NCBI GenBank assembly: GCA_035578155.1
Contig: JAPWDM010000011.1
Coordinates: 22,606,375-22,670,374 of the forward strand
Source of the DNA: Brachynemurus nebulosus
Lineage: Eukaryota > Arthropoda > Insecta > Neuroptera > Myrmeleontidae
Reading direction: 5' to 3'
Length of the DNA stretch: 64,000 bases
Positions within the stretch are counted from its first letter, which is position 1. Each line of letters starts with the position of its first letter. The position numbers and the translations under genes were made by a program. The notes beneath the pieces are model-generated. The model was not told the origin of the DNA and did no database searches. It saw nothing but the letters and a program-made list of their open reading frames with translations. Below, one piece after another: positions 44,392 through 56,762 of the stretch.

Positions 44392-45915
44392 TAGGGTAAG
44401 AGACCCGATGACCGATCACTATTTTTAGCTGTATCATTAAATTAGCTTAAAAAAATTAAAAAATAAACAAAACACCCATTTTTTTTTCTTAATAAGTATG
44501 AAACCAAGTTTTTTTAATCCAATGGATATGTTTTTAAGAAGATATAACCCAAAAATTTTGATTTATTAATGTTTTTGTTTTATAATTTGTTGACGTCTAT
44601 GAAAAAACGGACAGAATATATTAACCTCCTTTGAAAGATCAATACACTGACCCCTATGAAAAATCGCGCATTAAGGTACATGACATACAGTACTACAAAT
44701 TTTCTACTATCGAATATTTGAACCATTCTCTTCCAGCCACTTTGACACTCTATCCACTACTAGGTGAGGCTCTATGTCATAGAGTATTATCATAGAGTGA
44801 CATCTAGTGAAACATAGAACGTCAAAGCAAAAGCCAAGAATGGTTTAAATATTCGATAAAATAAACCACTAAAATCACAATTTCGTTTCGCTCTCTGCTG
44901 ATGTTTTAACCTCGTCGCTACCGATGTACAATATATTGTACATCAAATTTAGGTTATGTTAACATTATTTTTTAATTGAGAAAAAATTAAAAACTTCTTA
45001 ATCTTATTTAAAATTACTAAATTACGTTTGTTTAAAGACGTAAGATTAAAATTTTTAATTAAAATAAACGCTTGTTTAAATCTTTGTCCAGTATGCTGAA
45101 CAAAAATATGCTCATTGACGTTTAAAAATTTTTTAAAATTCGTAGCGAAGAAGTTAAAAAAACATTGTGTAAGTTCTGACTTAGCCGATAACCATTGTGA
45201 ATTTTTAAACAGTTAAATTAAGTTTATATTGTATCTCTATGTGTCCTTTCAGATCTAATAAATATCATACATATTATGTTTGACGTTTTTATTTGATAAT
45301 ATATAAATAACAATTTGGAAGTTTTAATTCAATATTAATTATTTTTCAATTGATTTTACGTTCTGAAATAAACAAAATATTAAAGTAAAATTATAAAAAC
45401 GGTTAGTTAAGTGTTTTAAACCCAAAAATTAATTAAAAATGTTTATAAAATAGATATGCAATATATAATTCTCAAAATGCGGTACCCGACTCTGAAACTC
45501 ACATCCCAAGAAGAATCAGTCATACAAATAATATTTAACGCATATAAAATTTAATTTAGCTATCCTAATCTCTTAAGTGGACTAATAACAATTATTTGTA
45601 TACTTTTATTATGCTAATAACTTTAAAAATTCGGTAAAAAATGTTACAATTTATAACTCATGTGTTTTGAATAATGATCATCCATCATATTAAAAATTCA
45701 CGAATTCAACAAAAATTGTTCGATATATATATATGTATTTTTTAAATTAAGTGAGGAGGCATTAAATGTGAGGTGAATTTAAATTGAAAAATAATTATTC
45801 TATTAGTAATAATTTTTTTTATCAAAGGTTTCTTTCAGAAATAACTTCATTAAGATATAAATGTCAAAACTGTTCGGACTTATAACCCCGATCGACAATG
45901 GGGTCTTTTACCCTA
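44392..45915. mobile_element. TA-flanked, pogo-like non-autonomous element
   Basis: The left end TAGGGTAAGAGACCCGATGA and inverse of the right end (TAGGGTAAAAGACCCCATTG) are TIRs of about 20 bp with TA at both edges. The interior of about 1.5 kb is AT-rich and holds a secondary inverted repeat (44706-44873) but no recognisable transposase. Confidence 0.75.
44706..44873. repeat. Inverted repeat nested in the 44392-45915 element
   Basis: TATCGAATATTTGAACCATTC is inverted at the other end as GAATGGTTTAAATATTCGATA, with more pairing inside through CTTTGAC and ATAGAG blocks (CATAGAGTATTATCATAGAG in the middle). It may be an independent MITE inserted in the larger element. No TSD was verified. Confidence 0.6.
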
Positions 45916-47345
45916 CTTAAAAATTTTTTAGCTAGGCATTAATTTGAATATTATTAAATTTTCATTCAGTTGTTATCCCATACGTCTCTTTAAAATTAAA
46001 ATGACCACATTTTTTTTTTTTATAATATTCAAGCTACATTTTTGGAATGTAAAACATAAAATAACACTTTAATCCTTTTAGTTTCATTTTAATTATGAAC
46101 AAAATATTTTATTCAACAAAATTTTATTCAGAATTCTATTATAAAATACCATGTTATTATAAACACTGTAGGTACCTATTTGCAAATAACATGAACGAAG
46201 TAGAGAATAATGTTGTTAACAAGTTATGTTAACAAAAACATATAAAACGAATAACAAAGAACATAATATAGAATCGTACAAACCCAACGCTATCCGCTCC
46301 GGTATAATCGTTATCGTATAAATTTACGAAAATAACGCGCAACATGTGTTACATTTTATACATGAACTTTGTACGATGTCGCTGCTTTGTATCTCAATTT
46401 AAAATACGTACCATACCTAATATAGATGCTTACAAAAATATATTTCTAGCTTAAAACAATCCAAAAAAGAAGTCTGCTCACATATCAAATTAAAATATTA
46501 TATTGGAAGAGAAAGCAGTAATGGAGAAGTATCGTAGTGTGGATAATGTAATATGTAGTTACATTTTACTAAAATATATACCAAAACTAATAAACTGATG
46601 AAACAATTTTTGGAATCCATTAACAAATAATAGAAAAACAGAAGACCAAAGTTTAAGGCACAATGATAGATTATCAATTCGCCTGTGACGTCAAACATCC
46701 GCACAATCGGACATCGAGTGTCTTTTATACAATATTTTTTTTAATTAGCTATATTAAATTACCATGGATTTAAAATTTTTTTAAAATTATTTTTTTATTA
46801 TATATTTATAAATTTTCAAAAGTTAAAAAAATGACATTTTAAAACGTCAAAATATTGAATTTGTAAAAGATAAAAGATTCGAAATGGCCGAATCCATATA
46901 ATATCCGTAGTAATTAACGTATTGACCGGCTTTATAAAAATTAAATAAAAAAGACTCTTCGTTCAATTTGCAATGCCGTAGAATAAATGACGTCACACAT
47001 CTGTCTCAAATGAAATTGAAAAGTGAAATTTTAAAGTCCCATAACTTTGTAAATAATAAACAAATATGAAATACCATTAACTAACGCTCAAATCTATTAA
47101 TCCCATAACTTTGTTAGTTGTTGAGACATCTTAATTTTTCTTTTACACTTTTCTTTAATTTTGCCTTAATTTTTATTTTCATTCATAAAAAAAAAAAAAA
47201 AATGGTAAACTTCTTCATTGTTCTTGTGTCATACAGAAAACGCTTCTATCTTTTTTAAATGTAATGTTTTGTAACGTTGTACATTTCATTACGTTACACA
47301 TTAGGAATTTCTTAGTTTTCTTTTTCCATCTTTCTAAAAAAAATT
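45916..47345. other. AT-rich DNA with a dispersed-repeat fragment
   Basis: Dispersed repeat B copy 4 lies at 47041-47103 (AACTTTGTAAATAATAAACA then AATACCATTAACTAACGCTC), with CCCATAACTTTGT repeated on both sides of it. The frame at 46498-46704 is hydrophobic but unsupported. Confidence 0.45.
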
Positions 47346-47780
47346 CTTATAGTGATCTGTACCAAAATTGGTAAAACGAAACACTTATGGAATCACTTCG
47401 GTGTCCGTCCGTCTGTCACACGCAATTTTCTCTGAAACTATTCAACGTGAAAATTTGAATGCTAACTAGAATGAGAAATAACCGGAAAAGTGGCCAAAAA
47501 AATTTTCTAATAGCATTGAGTATCAAATGAAAGCTTATTTATTAAAGCACAAATTCAGTAATATGTATAACTGTATTTTTTGCTTTTTCGTGTACTCACA
47601 TTTACCAATTGGTAAGTCGAGGGTTCAAATGCCGTGGCTGGCTATGCTCATGGAGGTTTTCTGCAGTTTTCCTCCATAATTTCAGATGGATATCGATATA
47701 ATTCCAGACAGACATCATCCAAATCCTAGCTTATAGACGGTGAGTCTCAAAAACGGACTTTAAACCATATTATTCATTAA
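47346..47780 (+). repeat. Possible tRNA-derived SINE remnant and flanking repeat
   Basis: At 47620-47650 a B-box-like GAGGGTTCAAATGCC follows ATTGGTAAG. It leads into GGAGGTTTTCTGCAGTTTTC CTCC, a phrase typical of the body of insect tRNA-related SINEs. A tail of AT-rich (TTTA)n occurs near 47785-47802. Just upstream (47395-47420) GGTGTCCGTCCGTCTGTCAC resembles another repeat motif widespread in insects. The 5' tRNA half is degraded and no TSD was found. Confidence 0.4.
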
Positions 47781-48139
47781 TTATTATTTATTTATTTATT
47801 TATAAAAAAATGAGACAAAAATATTAGAGAAAAAAAATTATTCAGTTTGTAAATTAAAAATAACTATAATTAATAATCAATTATGAAAAATTAACTATTA
47901 GTAATAATTAAAAAATAATAACGGTATTTTTTATTGTTTATTATTATAAAAAGTATTATTAAAGCTATTAACAGCACATAAATTAAAGTTATTTCAACTA
48001 ATAAAATTATTACAAAAGTAAATATGTACCAATTTTTTTTTTTATTTCTTATTTTAAAATATATTGAATTTTTTAAAGAAATTACACAATCAGTATTAAT
48101 AGGCGAAGAACTTACCCTTAAAAAGATACTTAGAAATTG

Positions 48140-48256
48140 AAAAAGTGACCACGAGAGTTCTAGTGGCTGTTTTTTTTAATCGATGCAATTCCTTTTTAAA
48201 TTTTGAATCGATTAAAAGAAAAATCAGTCACTAGAACGCTCGTGGTCGCTTTTTGT
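48140..48256. mobile_element. Hairpin MITE, about 115 bp
   Basis: AAAAAGTGACCACGAGAGTT then CTAGTGGCTG is inverted on the right (CAGTCACTAGAACGCTCGTG then GTCGCTTTTT), with TTTAATCGATG and AATCGATTAAA pairing inside. Almost the entire unit forms one hairpin. The superfamily is unknown. Confidence 0.7.
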
Positions 48257-48414
48257 TAAAAATTAGGGTTAAGTTTCTCCTCTATAAAGTAATAGCTTTA
48301 AAATATTGAATTCAATCCCGTGTTGCAAATAAAATTGCCAAATTAATACTTAATTTAAGGAAAATTAAGTAAGTCCTTTTAAAATTAATTCTAATAGAAC
48401 CATAAATAACTACA

Positions 48415-48806
48415 TTAACACTTTCAGTCCCATGGCTTCGGCATCTGAAACCAAACAAAACATCCTCAGAGGCCGACCGTGATCAAGATTTAAAATATTA
48501 AACAAAACACGTAAAAATATTTATAAAATAGATTTTATATTATTCTAATAAAAATAATTTATTACTATGTACCGGACACTTTTCATTTTTTGTACATATA
48601 AATATACATAATATGTTTTATTATATTTTTATTTTATCAAAATAATAACTATGTACTCATTTTTTGACCTGCCTAATGCATACATGTTGAATCATTTAGT
48701 GTTCTGTGGAATCATTTTATGTACTTGTTTACATAAAATTTGTTTAAAAGTATTGTCGGCTTCCGGGGAAGTTTACTATGAAAGTGCTCCGGCCTCATAG
48801 TGTTAA
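48415..48806. mobile_element. TTAA-flanked (piggyBac-like) MITE, TTAACACTTTCAG
   Basis: The left end TTAACACTTTCAGTCCCATG and the inverse of the right (TTAACACTATGAGGCCGGAG) share TTAACACT and scattered bases beyond. Further inside, GAGGCCGACC faces GTCGGCTTC. The TTAACAC start is shared with the 37725 and 43692 elements, hinting at a related transposase. 392 bp, non-coding. Confidence 0.6.
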
Positions 48807-49580
48807 AATAATAATATAAAAAAAAAAATTAATTTAAAAATAGCACTTCTATAGAAATAAATTTTACTTAATCAAAATTGCAGTGAAAATTTTAAATCGG
48901 TACAGCTAGTGTATACTGTAATTTATACACAGGCTACGATGGTATAAACTATGTACACTGGAATACAGCCAGAGGTGCAAAATCATGTATAACTATGACG
49001 ACTTTTTGTATGCCTGGTTCTTACCCCCACTTACTTAAATGGTGCAATAATTTACATAAGCTTGGACCAACCTATTGGGTATTATTTTACTGACCTGGCA
49101 CCCAATAAGTAAATGCTACGTATTTAAGAAGAAAACTTAAAATACATGTTTGCCAAGGATTGTTACTTTTCGCTTTAAAGAGAAAAATAGTATTTTGTCG
49201 CTCGCTCAACATAAATTTAATTATAAATCGCATAGGCGTTGTTTGTATTTTCTATAGTAACAAGTAAACAGATTCTAAACTTCATATTATTTTTATGGTA
49301 TAAACAAGTGAAATATCAATTTTTTTAAGTTTCAAAATATTAATTAAAATAATAAATAATTTATAAGTTGATAAATAAATTAAAAAGTATATATACACAT
49401 ATGATAGAAATATGCAATAGTGACAGCGATTTCTCAATTTCACCTCCAGATATTTCTGAAGCTGCAAAAATTATAACATTACCTAAATAAATGTTTACGT
49501 CCATTATAATTTTTTTCAAGTACATATTTTTTAAACATTTTACAAGATTGTAGAAAAAGTTATGTGTGTAATTCTAGCAC

Positions 49581-49663
49581 AAAGTAACATTGCCGCTCTC
49601 TTGATAATGACACGCTCCGTCTGCGGCGCGTCAACATTTTCAATCGAGCGGCAATGGTTATTT
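49581..49663. repeat. Short palindrome with GAGCGGCAATG arms
   Basis: AAAGTAACATTGCCGCTC at the left faces GAGCGGCAATGGTTATTTT at the right, with TGACACGCTCCG and CGGCGCGTCA pairing inside. It abuts the first copy of the 126-bp direct repeat. Probably a small MITE. Confidence 0.6.
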
Positions 49664-49782
49664 TACTTTAAATCTAATTCAATTTTGTATGGTTGACTCA
49701 AGATTTGAGTTATTTTTTCTTTAAATATTAAATTTATTTATTGTTTCATGATTTTTTAAATAGCATGATATTTAGTTATTTT
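49657..49782 (+). repeat. 126-bp direct repeat, copy 1
   Basis: Nearly identical to 51777-51902 (three differences noticed). Both read GTTATTTTAC, then TTAAATCTAATTCAATTTTG, GGTTGACTCAAGATTT and on to ATAGCATGATATTTAGTTAT. See the matching entry and finding. Confidence 0.92.
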
Positions 49783-50931
49783 GCGCTCTTAATACACAAA
49801 TAACTATTTTCGTTGCTTATAATTACTTCCAATGAATATTAAAATACTGCAACTTCAAATTTTTTGTCTTTTTACGGTTTTGTTACTCGTAGATGTATTT
49901 TTTTTCTTTAAAATCTTTTGAATTAAAAAATTTAGTTGGTAGAAGTTGCAATAATACAATAAATTTCACTTGAGATCTCGAAATATCTTAAGATACATTT
50001 CTGTCAGTTTATCGTTAAACTAAACGTCCCTAAATGGAGGAAGTTTATAGATTTTGAGCGCATATACCTAAAAAAAAGGAAGTTTACAACTAAATCCAAT
50101 TATTTTGACGTTGTATGTATATATTGTACCTCTGAAATAAATAACGCAAGTATGTACCAAAGAGTACAAATTTACATACTGTTGTATATATTTACATATT
50201 CATACATAATTTTATACATGCATACAATATGAATGTAAAATTATTATTGTGACAGCATTAATTATACATAATTTTTTTTTATTACTACGAACATAATTAC
50301 ATATTGCAGTACCTATTTGTTATTTTTTCATTTACGCTTTTTTAAAAATTATATTTTATAATATTATTCGTTTTCAGACCGTATTTCAAAAATACCGTAG
50401 ATTTTTTCATGTAAATTACATAATTTAATAATACTTGAATTGGGGATTCGTAAAATTCAATGCCTTAAGCATTAGGAAAAAAAATTGTATATTAACCTAT
50501 ATTAGAAACCAGTATCTTACACGTAAGATCGTAGGAATTTTAAAATACAAGATAATAAATCTTGCTTGCCACCCCCGCCCTTCATAAAATGCCACTGGCG
50601 AGAAAAAAACAGTCGTATCTCATCTTGGAGATCTCATTCTCCTTAAGCATAATCTTTCAAATAATTCCCACAAATTACCCTTGACGAACAAAAAAAAAAG
50701 CTTCACCGCCACTTGGAACATAATTTACCTAATACCAAACTAACAAATTTTAAACACTCACGCAGAGTTACCCTTGCTATTTTTGCTTCAATACTATTGC
50801 AATTTTTTTGAGAATTCTAAGTTTCTTAAAACTAATCATAGTAAATGTTCGCCTAGAGTAGTTTAAGTTTTTAATATGTAATGAAATAATTTCATTCAGA
50901 ATTTATGCATTTTAATTCTTTACATTATATC

Positions 50932-51491
50932 TAGCGCAGGTAGACAAAAGTAGTTAAGTCCAAAATATCAACTCTACAGTAGAGAGTAAAAACCAAAATG
51001 AAATGCAGACAACATCAGTTTATTTGCATTATCTTCAACTTTATATGACATTTTGTAAATTTTTTCTCTATATTCAATTACTTTCTTAACATATAACACA
51101 GTAAATCGTAAAAAAAATTAAACTTTAAACCTTAACTTAAAAGTTTTTAGGACATTTTTATAGACTTAACATATCAAAAACAACAATAAATTTCATTATT
51201 AAAACCATTTGTGGACTTAACCTGTTTTAGCGGGTAGTTGTTGCCATAAAAATACTTTTCCAATTTAATTAAATTATGTACTTATTTATTATTGTATTAA
51301 GAATTTTAAGAACTCAACTTCTTTTGTCAGTTTCTGAAAATATTTTTTTTATAACAAGTGCATAAAAAATGATGTTGGGGGTGGAATTGACTTTTGTCCT
51401 TTTGTAAATATATGAGATAGACACTCTTGGTCCTTATTATAAAATAAAAAAAATAAAAAGTGGACTTAACTACTTTTGTCTACCTGCGCAT
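50932..51491. mobile_element. TIR element with GCGCAGGTAGACAAAAGTAG ends
   Basis: GCGCAGGTAGACAAAAGTAG then TTAAGTCC is inverted at the right end as GGACTTAACTACTTTTGTCT then ACCTGCGC, a perfect TIR of about 28 bp. The phrase recurs inside (GTGGACTTAACCTGTTTT near 51212). TA precedes the left end but AT follows the right end, so the TSD is unproven. It lies between the two 126-bp direct repeats. Confidence 0.8.
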
Positions 51492-51776
51492 GATATAAAC
51501 AAACAAATTAACTAACGCTGTATAAATCAGTGTGATCTTTCAAATAAAGTCATCATGAGAATATAATTTGGAAATAATAACCTGATATTTCCACCATATG
51601 AAATACATTAATTTAATTAAATTATAGGAAAATTATTCTTAGAAACTAATTTTTAAATGTTAAATCTCTAGTAATATTTCCTAGAAACCATTCGATACCT
51701 AAGTCCTTAAAATATTATTTAAGCACGGAGGCGATACGTTTCACAGAGTTATAATATCATTCCCGAATCACGAAAT

Positions 51777-51902
51777 GTTATTTTACCTTAAATCTAATTC
51801 AATTTTGTATGGTTGACTCAAGATTTAAATTATTTTTTCTTTAAATATTAAATTTATTTATTGTTTCATGATTTTTTAAATAGCATGATATTTAGTTATT
51901 TT
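51777..51902 (+). repeat. 126-bp direct repeat, copy 2
   Basis: Offset from copy 1 by exactly 2120 bp. The two differ at about three positions. The repeats lack TG...CA ends, and no primer-binding site or coding sequence lies between them. Confidence 0.92.
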
Positions 51903-52679
51903 ATTGTATGTTGATATTTAGTTGTATTTTCTAAGATGTTATTTTTAACCAACATTTCATCTTTTTTTTTCTTTTTGTAAGGAAATTTAATTTAACTTAA
52001 TACCCTAGGGAAAAACAATTCTTACAAGAAATTTGTGGAAGAATAGGCTTTTATTATACAAAAGTTTAGGCGTAGGTACAAGATTTTTCGTTTAGATGTT
52101 GTTTTCCCTTGAATATAAAAATATCAATTGATGGGATGATAGGCACTGTACTTCAACCACCATATTAAAAAATGTCTTTTTCAGATAATCGCTAATATCT
52201 TGCTATCAGTCTTATAAAGAAAATACTAACAATCTTTCTTACCGTAAATTCAGTTTTTTTTTACAACTTTTGTTTGAAACATTTTTCCCTAACATTTACA
52301 TTTTTCGTGGTACAAAGCATTTACTGCCCGATAAAGGTCAAAATTACATTCACTGTCAGTACTTGCCAACACAGTATTAAGCTACATTTAACTGCACATA
52401 TAATTTACAACTTAAATTTGTCTTTCGGATTTTTTTTTCATTACTTAACCTCTGAAAATTGGTTCTTAAAAATTTTTCTCGTTGAATTCCGATCTCCGTC
52501 AATTCCGATTTAGAGAAGTGTAGAAGAGACTAAAAATTTTCCTAAAGTGTTTTTTAAACTATATTTTTTATGATTTCGTAGTCATAACTACGAAATTCTT
52601 ATAGGCTCGTTACCTTCACAGGATCTAAACAGGTTTTAAAATTATTATTAAAATTATTTAACTCATATAGAAAGTAGAA

Positions 52680-54450
52680 GGTTCAGGCAATCATATTATT
52701 AACAAATTTAAATCTAATTTCGATATTAAATATAAGCGAAAAATATTTCTTCCCGAGAATTGTCAAAAACTCTAACCACTAATTACGAAATCCTGAGATA
52801 ATGCGTGTTTAACACGCACTTGACAAATTTTTAATCTCACTGTATCTAAGAAAATTATTTATGAAACTTGAAACGACGTTCAGTCAACAAAATGTTTAGC
52901 GAACCGAACGGTAAGAAAAGTAACGAAAATATCGTAAATAATTTGAAATTTAATTTTCAAAGTTACTCGTGTTTACCTGCTTCTAAAGAATGAAGGCACA
53001 ATTACAGTGCCCCGTCATTAAATTAGAAGTTTTTGTCAAAATTAATTATAGTATCCAGCTTAGGTATTTATACAAAATTTTATTTGCACACTTATTATTA
53101 ACTAGCCGTACCCGTGACGCTGTTCACGCGAAACGTTGAATAGTTTCTTTTTCTAATTTGTAGTTTCTTTCAACACAAAATGCATTAAATTGTCTCCAAA
53201 TTGACAATTGTGTATTTATTGTATTTTTCGGTACACAATTTAACAGTTAGCAACATTTTCTTTGATTTCAGATTCAGAAAAATTTCCAAACCGATAGGTA
53301 CTACAATATTTAATTTATTTTTACATTACATTTTGTTACAATAGTTATCAAATTATGAAATATGTAAATTTACGTAATGTGTGTACATGCTCAAAATGGT
53401 TTTTCTATTTTCCCATGGGAATGAGATATTTTTTCGAAGTGAAAAGTATCTTAGATGTTGATCCAGATAAAAATTTATCATCACACCAAATTTCATTAAA
53501 ATTCGTCCAGTAGTTTTTACGTAATGTGTGCACAATGTACATACTCAAAATAGTTTTTCCATTTTCCCGTGAGAATGAGACATTTTCCCGGAATGAAAAC
53601 TATCTTAGATCTTGACCCAGGTAATAAATTATCATCACACCAAATTTCATTAAAATCCGTCCAGTAGTTTTTACGTGATGCGTGAAGAGATAGACAGACA
53701 AACAGAAAGACAGACAAAAATTTTAAAAATCGCTGTTTTGATATCCGCATCGATAACTATTTACAGTACCAGTACAATTTTCAAAAAATATTCTATGTAC
53801 AGAAACGGTCTCGTTACAGTTTTATTATATGTGTAGATAAATAAACTGTTCTAAATTAAACTTTTCAAATCCCTTAATATTATTTGTGCCAACCTGATAA
53901 CTCGCTAAACAAACGTAGATACATAAATTTTATCTTAAGTCTCTTCTACATTGTATACTTAGTATACGAGTACTTTATCTGATTTATTAAAATAATTATT
54001 TAATTATATTATTGTTACTACTACTTGTCGTAAATTTACATTATAAAGGGGTATGTGATATATTAATATTTAATTAGTAAATAAAATTTTGATTCGGTCT
54101 TTCTTCATTTTCGTCGTCACGAAAACAATGTGAAACAATTATCTAAATACAATTCATTTTATTATTATTTAAATATTTGCTTACGCTAAATAAAATGTAT
54201 TTCACGAATCACATTCATTGTTAATATGATTTTCTTCACAGGCAGGTATCTCCTTACTACAGCGTTATGTTTTCTGAATAACTAATTATGTTGGTCTTTG
54301 TTTAAACTGTTATAAAATTTTACTAAACGAAATGAGAATAAAAAAATTTATCAAGTACGTGTTGAACACGCATTAATCGAGGGTTCCTCAGTAGTTAGAA
54401 TTTTTCATAACTTTCGGAATAAAATATATGGTATATTTAAGTTCATTTTT
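52680..54450. repeat. Large diverged inverted repeat around 53098-53840
   Basis: The stretch about 52700-52850 and the stretch about 54330-54450 are diverged inverse copies. Each contains a palindromic GCGTGTTTAACACGC or CGTGTTGAACACG core next to TCTAACCACTA or the inverse of TAGTTAGAA, plus ACTTGACAAATTTTT or its inverse. The arms may be TIRs of an old element of about 1.7 kb. Confidence 0.45.
53098..53840 (+). mobile_element. Retroposon-like repeat with tandem 147-153-bp units
   Basis: It starts ACTAGCCGTACCCGTGACGC and ends near GTTTTATTATATGTGTAGAT, edges seen on many insect SINE- or LINE-derived repeats. The middle has two tandem units (53369-53515 and 53516-53668). Each holds CTCAAAAT, TTTTCCC, GAGAATGAGA or an equivalent, and ACACCAAATTTCATTAAAAT with CGTCCAGTAGTTTTTACG. 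The end has AGACAGACAAACAGAAAGAC and AAATTTTAAAAATCGCTGTT. Frames in it (53353-53750 minus) are not genes. The class is inferred. Confidence 0.6.
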
Positions 54451-54734
54451 ATGAGTTATCTTAAAAATAAATTAATAATTTCGATAGTCTTACTCGCACA
54501 TGTATTATAAATGTTACTAATTCAAAGGATTAAGTGTTTGAATTAAACACATCTGATGAAATTTAAACTATACCTTTTAGGTAAATCCAAGTCAATGAAA
54601 TCAAGGTAGATAATCTCGTACTATTAGATATAAATTCAATAACGTAGTGCGACCGTAGGCCACTAAATATTTTATATAACACTGGTAAACAGTGATTTTG
54701 TTAAACAAATTCGAATCGCTTTTTTAAACACTAC
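53841..54734. other. AT-rich spacer
   Basis: It contains the right arm of the 52680-54450 inverted repeat. No gene or other element end. Confidence 0.4.
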
Positions 54735-55516
54735 TACACGGAGAGAAAATTCCTATAAAAATTACTGTTCTCAGCACTACAATCGACGTGTAAAAGACGA
54801 ACATATTAAATTCTGTAAGGTAAAAATATAAAGATTATAATTAATCATAAAAAATTTAAAGGATGGAATGTTCTTTTCGTAATATTATCTCCGTAAAATT
54901 TGTAAAACAGCACAGTAAAAAGTTCCATTACCGACAAAAAAATAATTTTTAATTGTGTTTATTAAAAAAATTTCCATGCTAACATGCTAATAATAGAAAG
55001 AAAAAAAACAGAAAGAAGGTTGGTTTTGTTGGGAACGCTGTAATGAAATGTACCTCAATCAGCGAGTCACATGCGAACCATAGGTGTGGACTGTGGAAGA
55101 AACTTTGTCAGACAGCTCCCACCAAGCACCTTGATGCAGCTTAGTAGTCAGTTGCTTTTACACTCTCTTAGGATGATGTCATCGTTAAATTCATCTTTTT
55201 GTTATTTACCTATCTTTAGTATATGTATTACAATATATTGTTAGCAATCATTTTTGTATACATGTTTTTACAGGTACAGTGCAACCAACATAAGGTCGCG
55301 AGTCAGATGCGCAAATGAAAGAGTACGACAACAAGAATTAAACTATAATATACATGCATAAGAGTGTGATAAAAGTTGTGTTAGCACCACATTAAATTTT
55401 ACCATGCTAGCACATATTTTTTATTTTGGTCGTCGATCGCGCACGGATTATAGGGGAGCATAGTAATTTTTCTGAAATTTTCTCTACAAAAATTATAGGA
55501 TTTTTCTCTCCGTGTA
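54735..55516. mobile_element. TA-flanked element with CACGGAGAGAAAA ends
   Basis: TACACGGAGAGAAAATTCCT then ATAAAAATTAC on the left is inverted at the right end (AAAATTATAGGATTTTTCTC then TCCGTGTA). TA lies at both edges. The interior includes a less AT-rich patch (55040-55190) with no recognisable coding frame. 782 bp. Confidence 0.75.
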
Positions 55517-56762
55517 CCTACCTACAAATAAACCTTATACTTAGTTTTGTTCAATCACCCTCAGTTTCTGTTAAACAAAACTGATTACACGAATTTTGCT
55601 TACTGACCTAAACCTAAGCGAGACGCTCTTATACTAGATAAACGAAATGTTCTTTACTCTCTTTTAATAAATCCTGAAGATATATTGCTACCTCCATTCA
55701 AAGGCGGATCCAACCAGTTGAAAAAGGAGGGGGAGGCTGTCTCTAATCCCAGGAGGAATTTTGAGGAATTGTGTGTTCTGAATGTATGTTTAACTAAAAA
55801 AGTTACCTATTGTCGGTCAAAGGGGGGGGGGCATATGAATATGACTTGAAAATATGAAAATATGAATAATACTTTAGAGCAGCGGTTTCCAAAGAGGGGG
55901 CGCCCAAGGTGCGCCAGGGGGCTGCAGGTTAATTGCAAATATCGTCGTTGTTTTGATGAAATCATTGTTTTAAGAATAAGCGCATACATAATTTCCAAAT
56001 ATTGGACATTTTATACTAAGAGGTTACATGGGTTTTTTTAAGCAGAAAAAATCACTATTTTTTCATTTTCTTTTTTTACAGTCTAAGAAAATATGATTTA
56101 TTCTAACTTTTGGCATACTATATATATATATTGTTTTGAGATACTGTAAAAAATTTTCATGAAAAAATAAATGATAATCAGGCTATAGGCAGCTAGTTGA
56201 TAATAAAATATAACTTTCTTTATGAAAAAACTAAAATTTTAAAAAAATGAAACAGGTTTTTTCCAAAATATATGTATACAAATTATGTCTTGCAATAAAT
56301 ATAGTCCTGTTTACTGAATAATAGACCGATAACACGTTATGTTCCTCATATCACACCCCGCTAGTTTCTTCAGTGAAATAGTCCAGAAATTGGCTTTGCA
56401 CGCCGTCTATTTACCATAATATGGTGTTCATTGGTCTATATTACCGACAAAAATTTTAGTATAATAACGAAACACTTTTTAATTCATTTATTTAATTTTC
56501 TTTATCACAATTTAATAAATTAGCATTTCTTTGTTTGAAATAAATTTATACTAAGCACGCATAACGGTCGCACATATGTATGTGTATGCCCTCTGCTGTT
56601 ATAAAGTAAAAATATTATTCATTATTCCATATCTAAATTATACAGTAATGGAACGTTATTAGCTACATATTTCTATTTTCCTGTATGTACGTATGTAACT
56701 TTTTCCATATTTATTAAAAGCCCACCTGTGAAAGCTAATAATAATGTTCTTATTATTTCTTA
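55517..56762. other. Spacer with possible lone hAT ends
   Basis: CAGCGGTTTCCAAAGAGGGG at 55881 looks like a left hAT terminus, and GGCGGATCCAACC at 55703 like another, but no inverse partners were found. A G8-9 run lies near 55824. A weak inverted pair (ATAGACCGATAACAC near 56322 and the inverse near 56432) may be a decayed MITE. Confidence 0.35.

Noticed and set aside
49657..51902. LTR retrotransposon or TRIM with 126-bp LTRs
   Set aside because: No TG...CA termini, no primer-binding site or polypurine tract recognised and no coding sequence. Kept as an unexplained direct repeat.
53353..53750. Overlapping minus-strand frames with repeated TDFNEIW and MKFG words
   Set aside because: They are translations of the tandem retroposon-like units, antisense to the usual repeat phrase.
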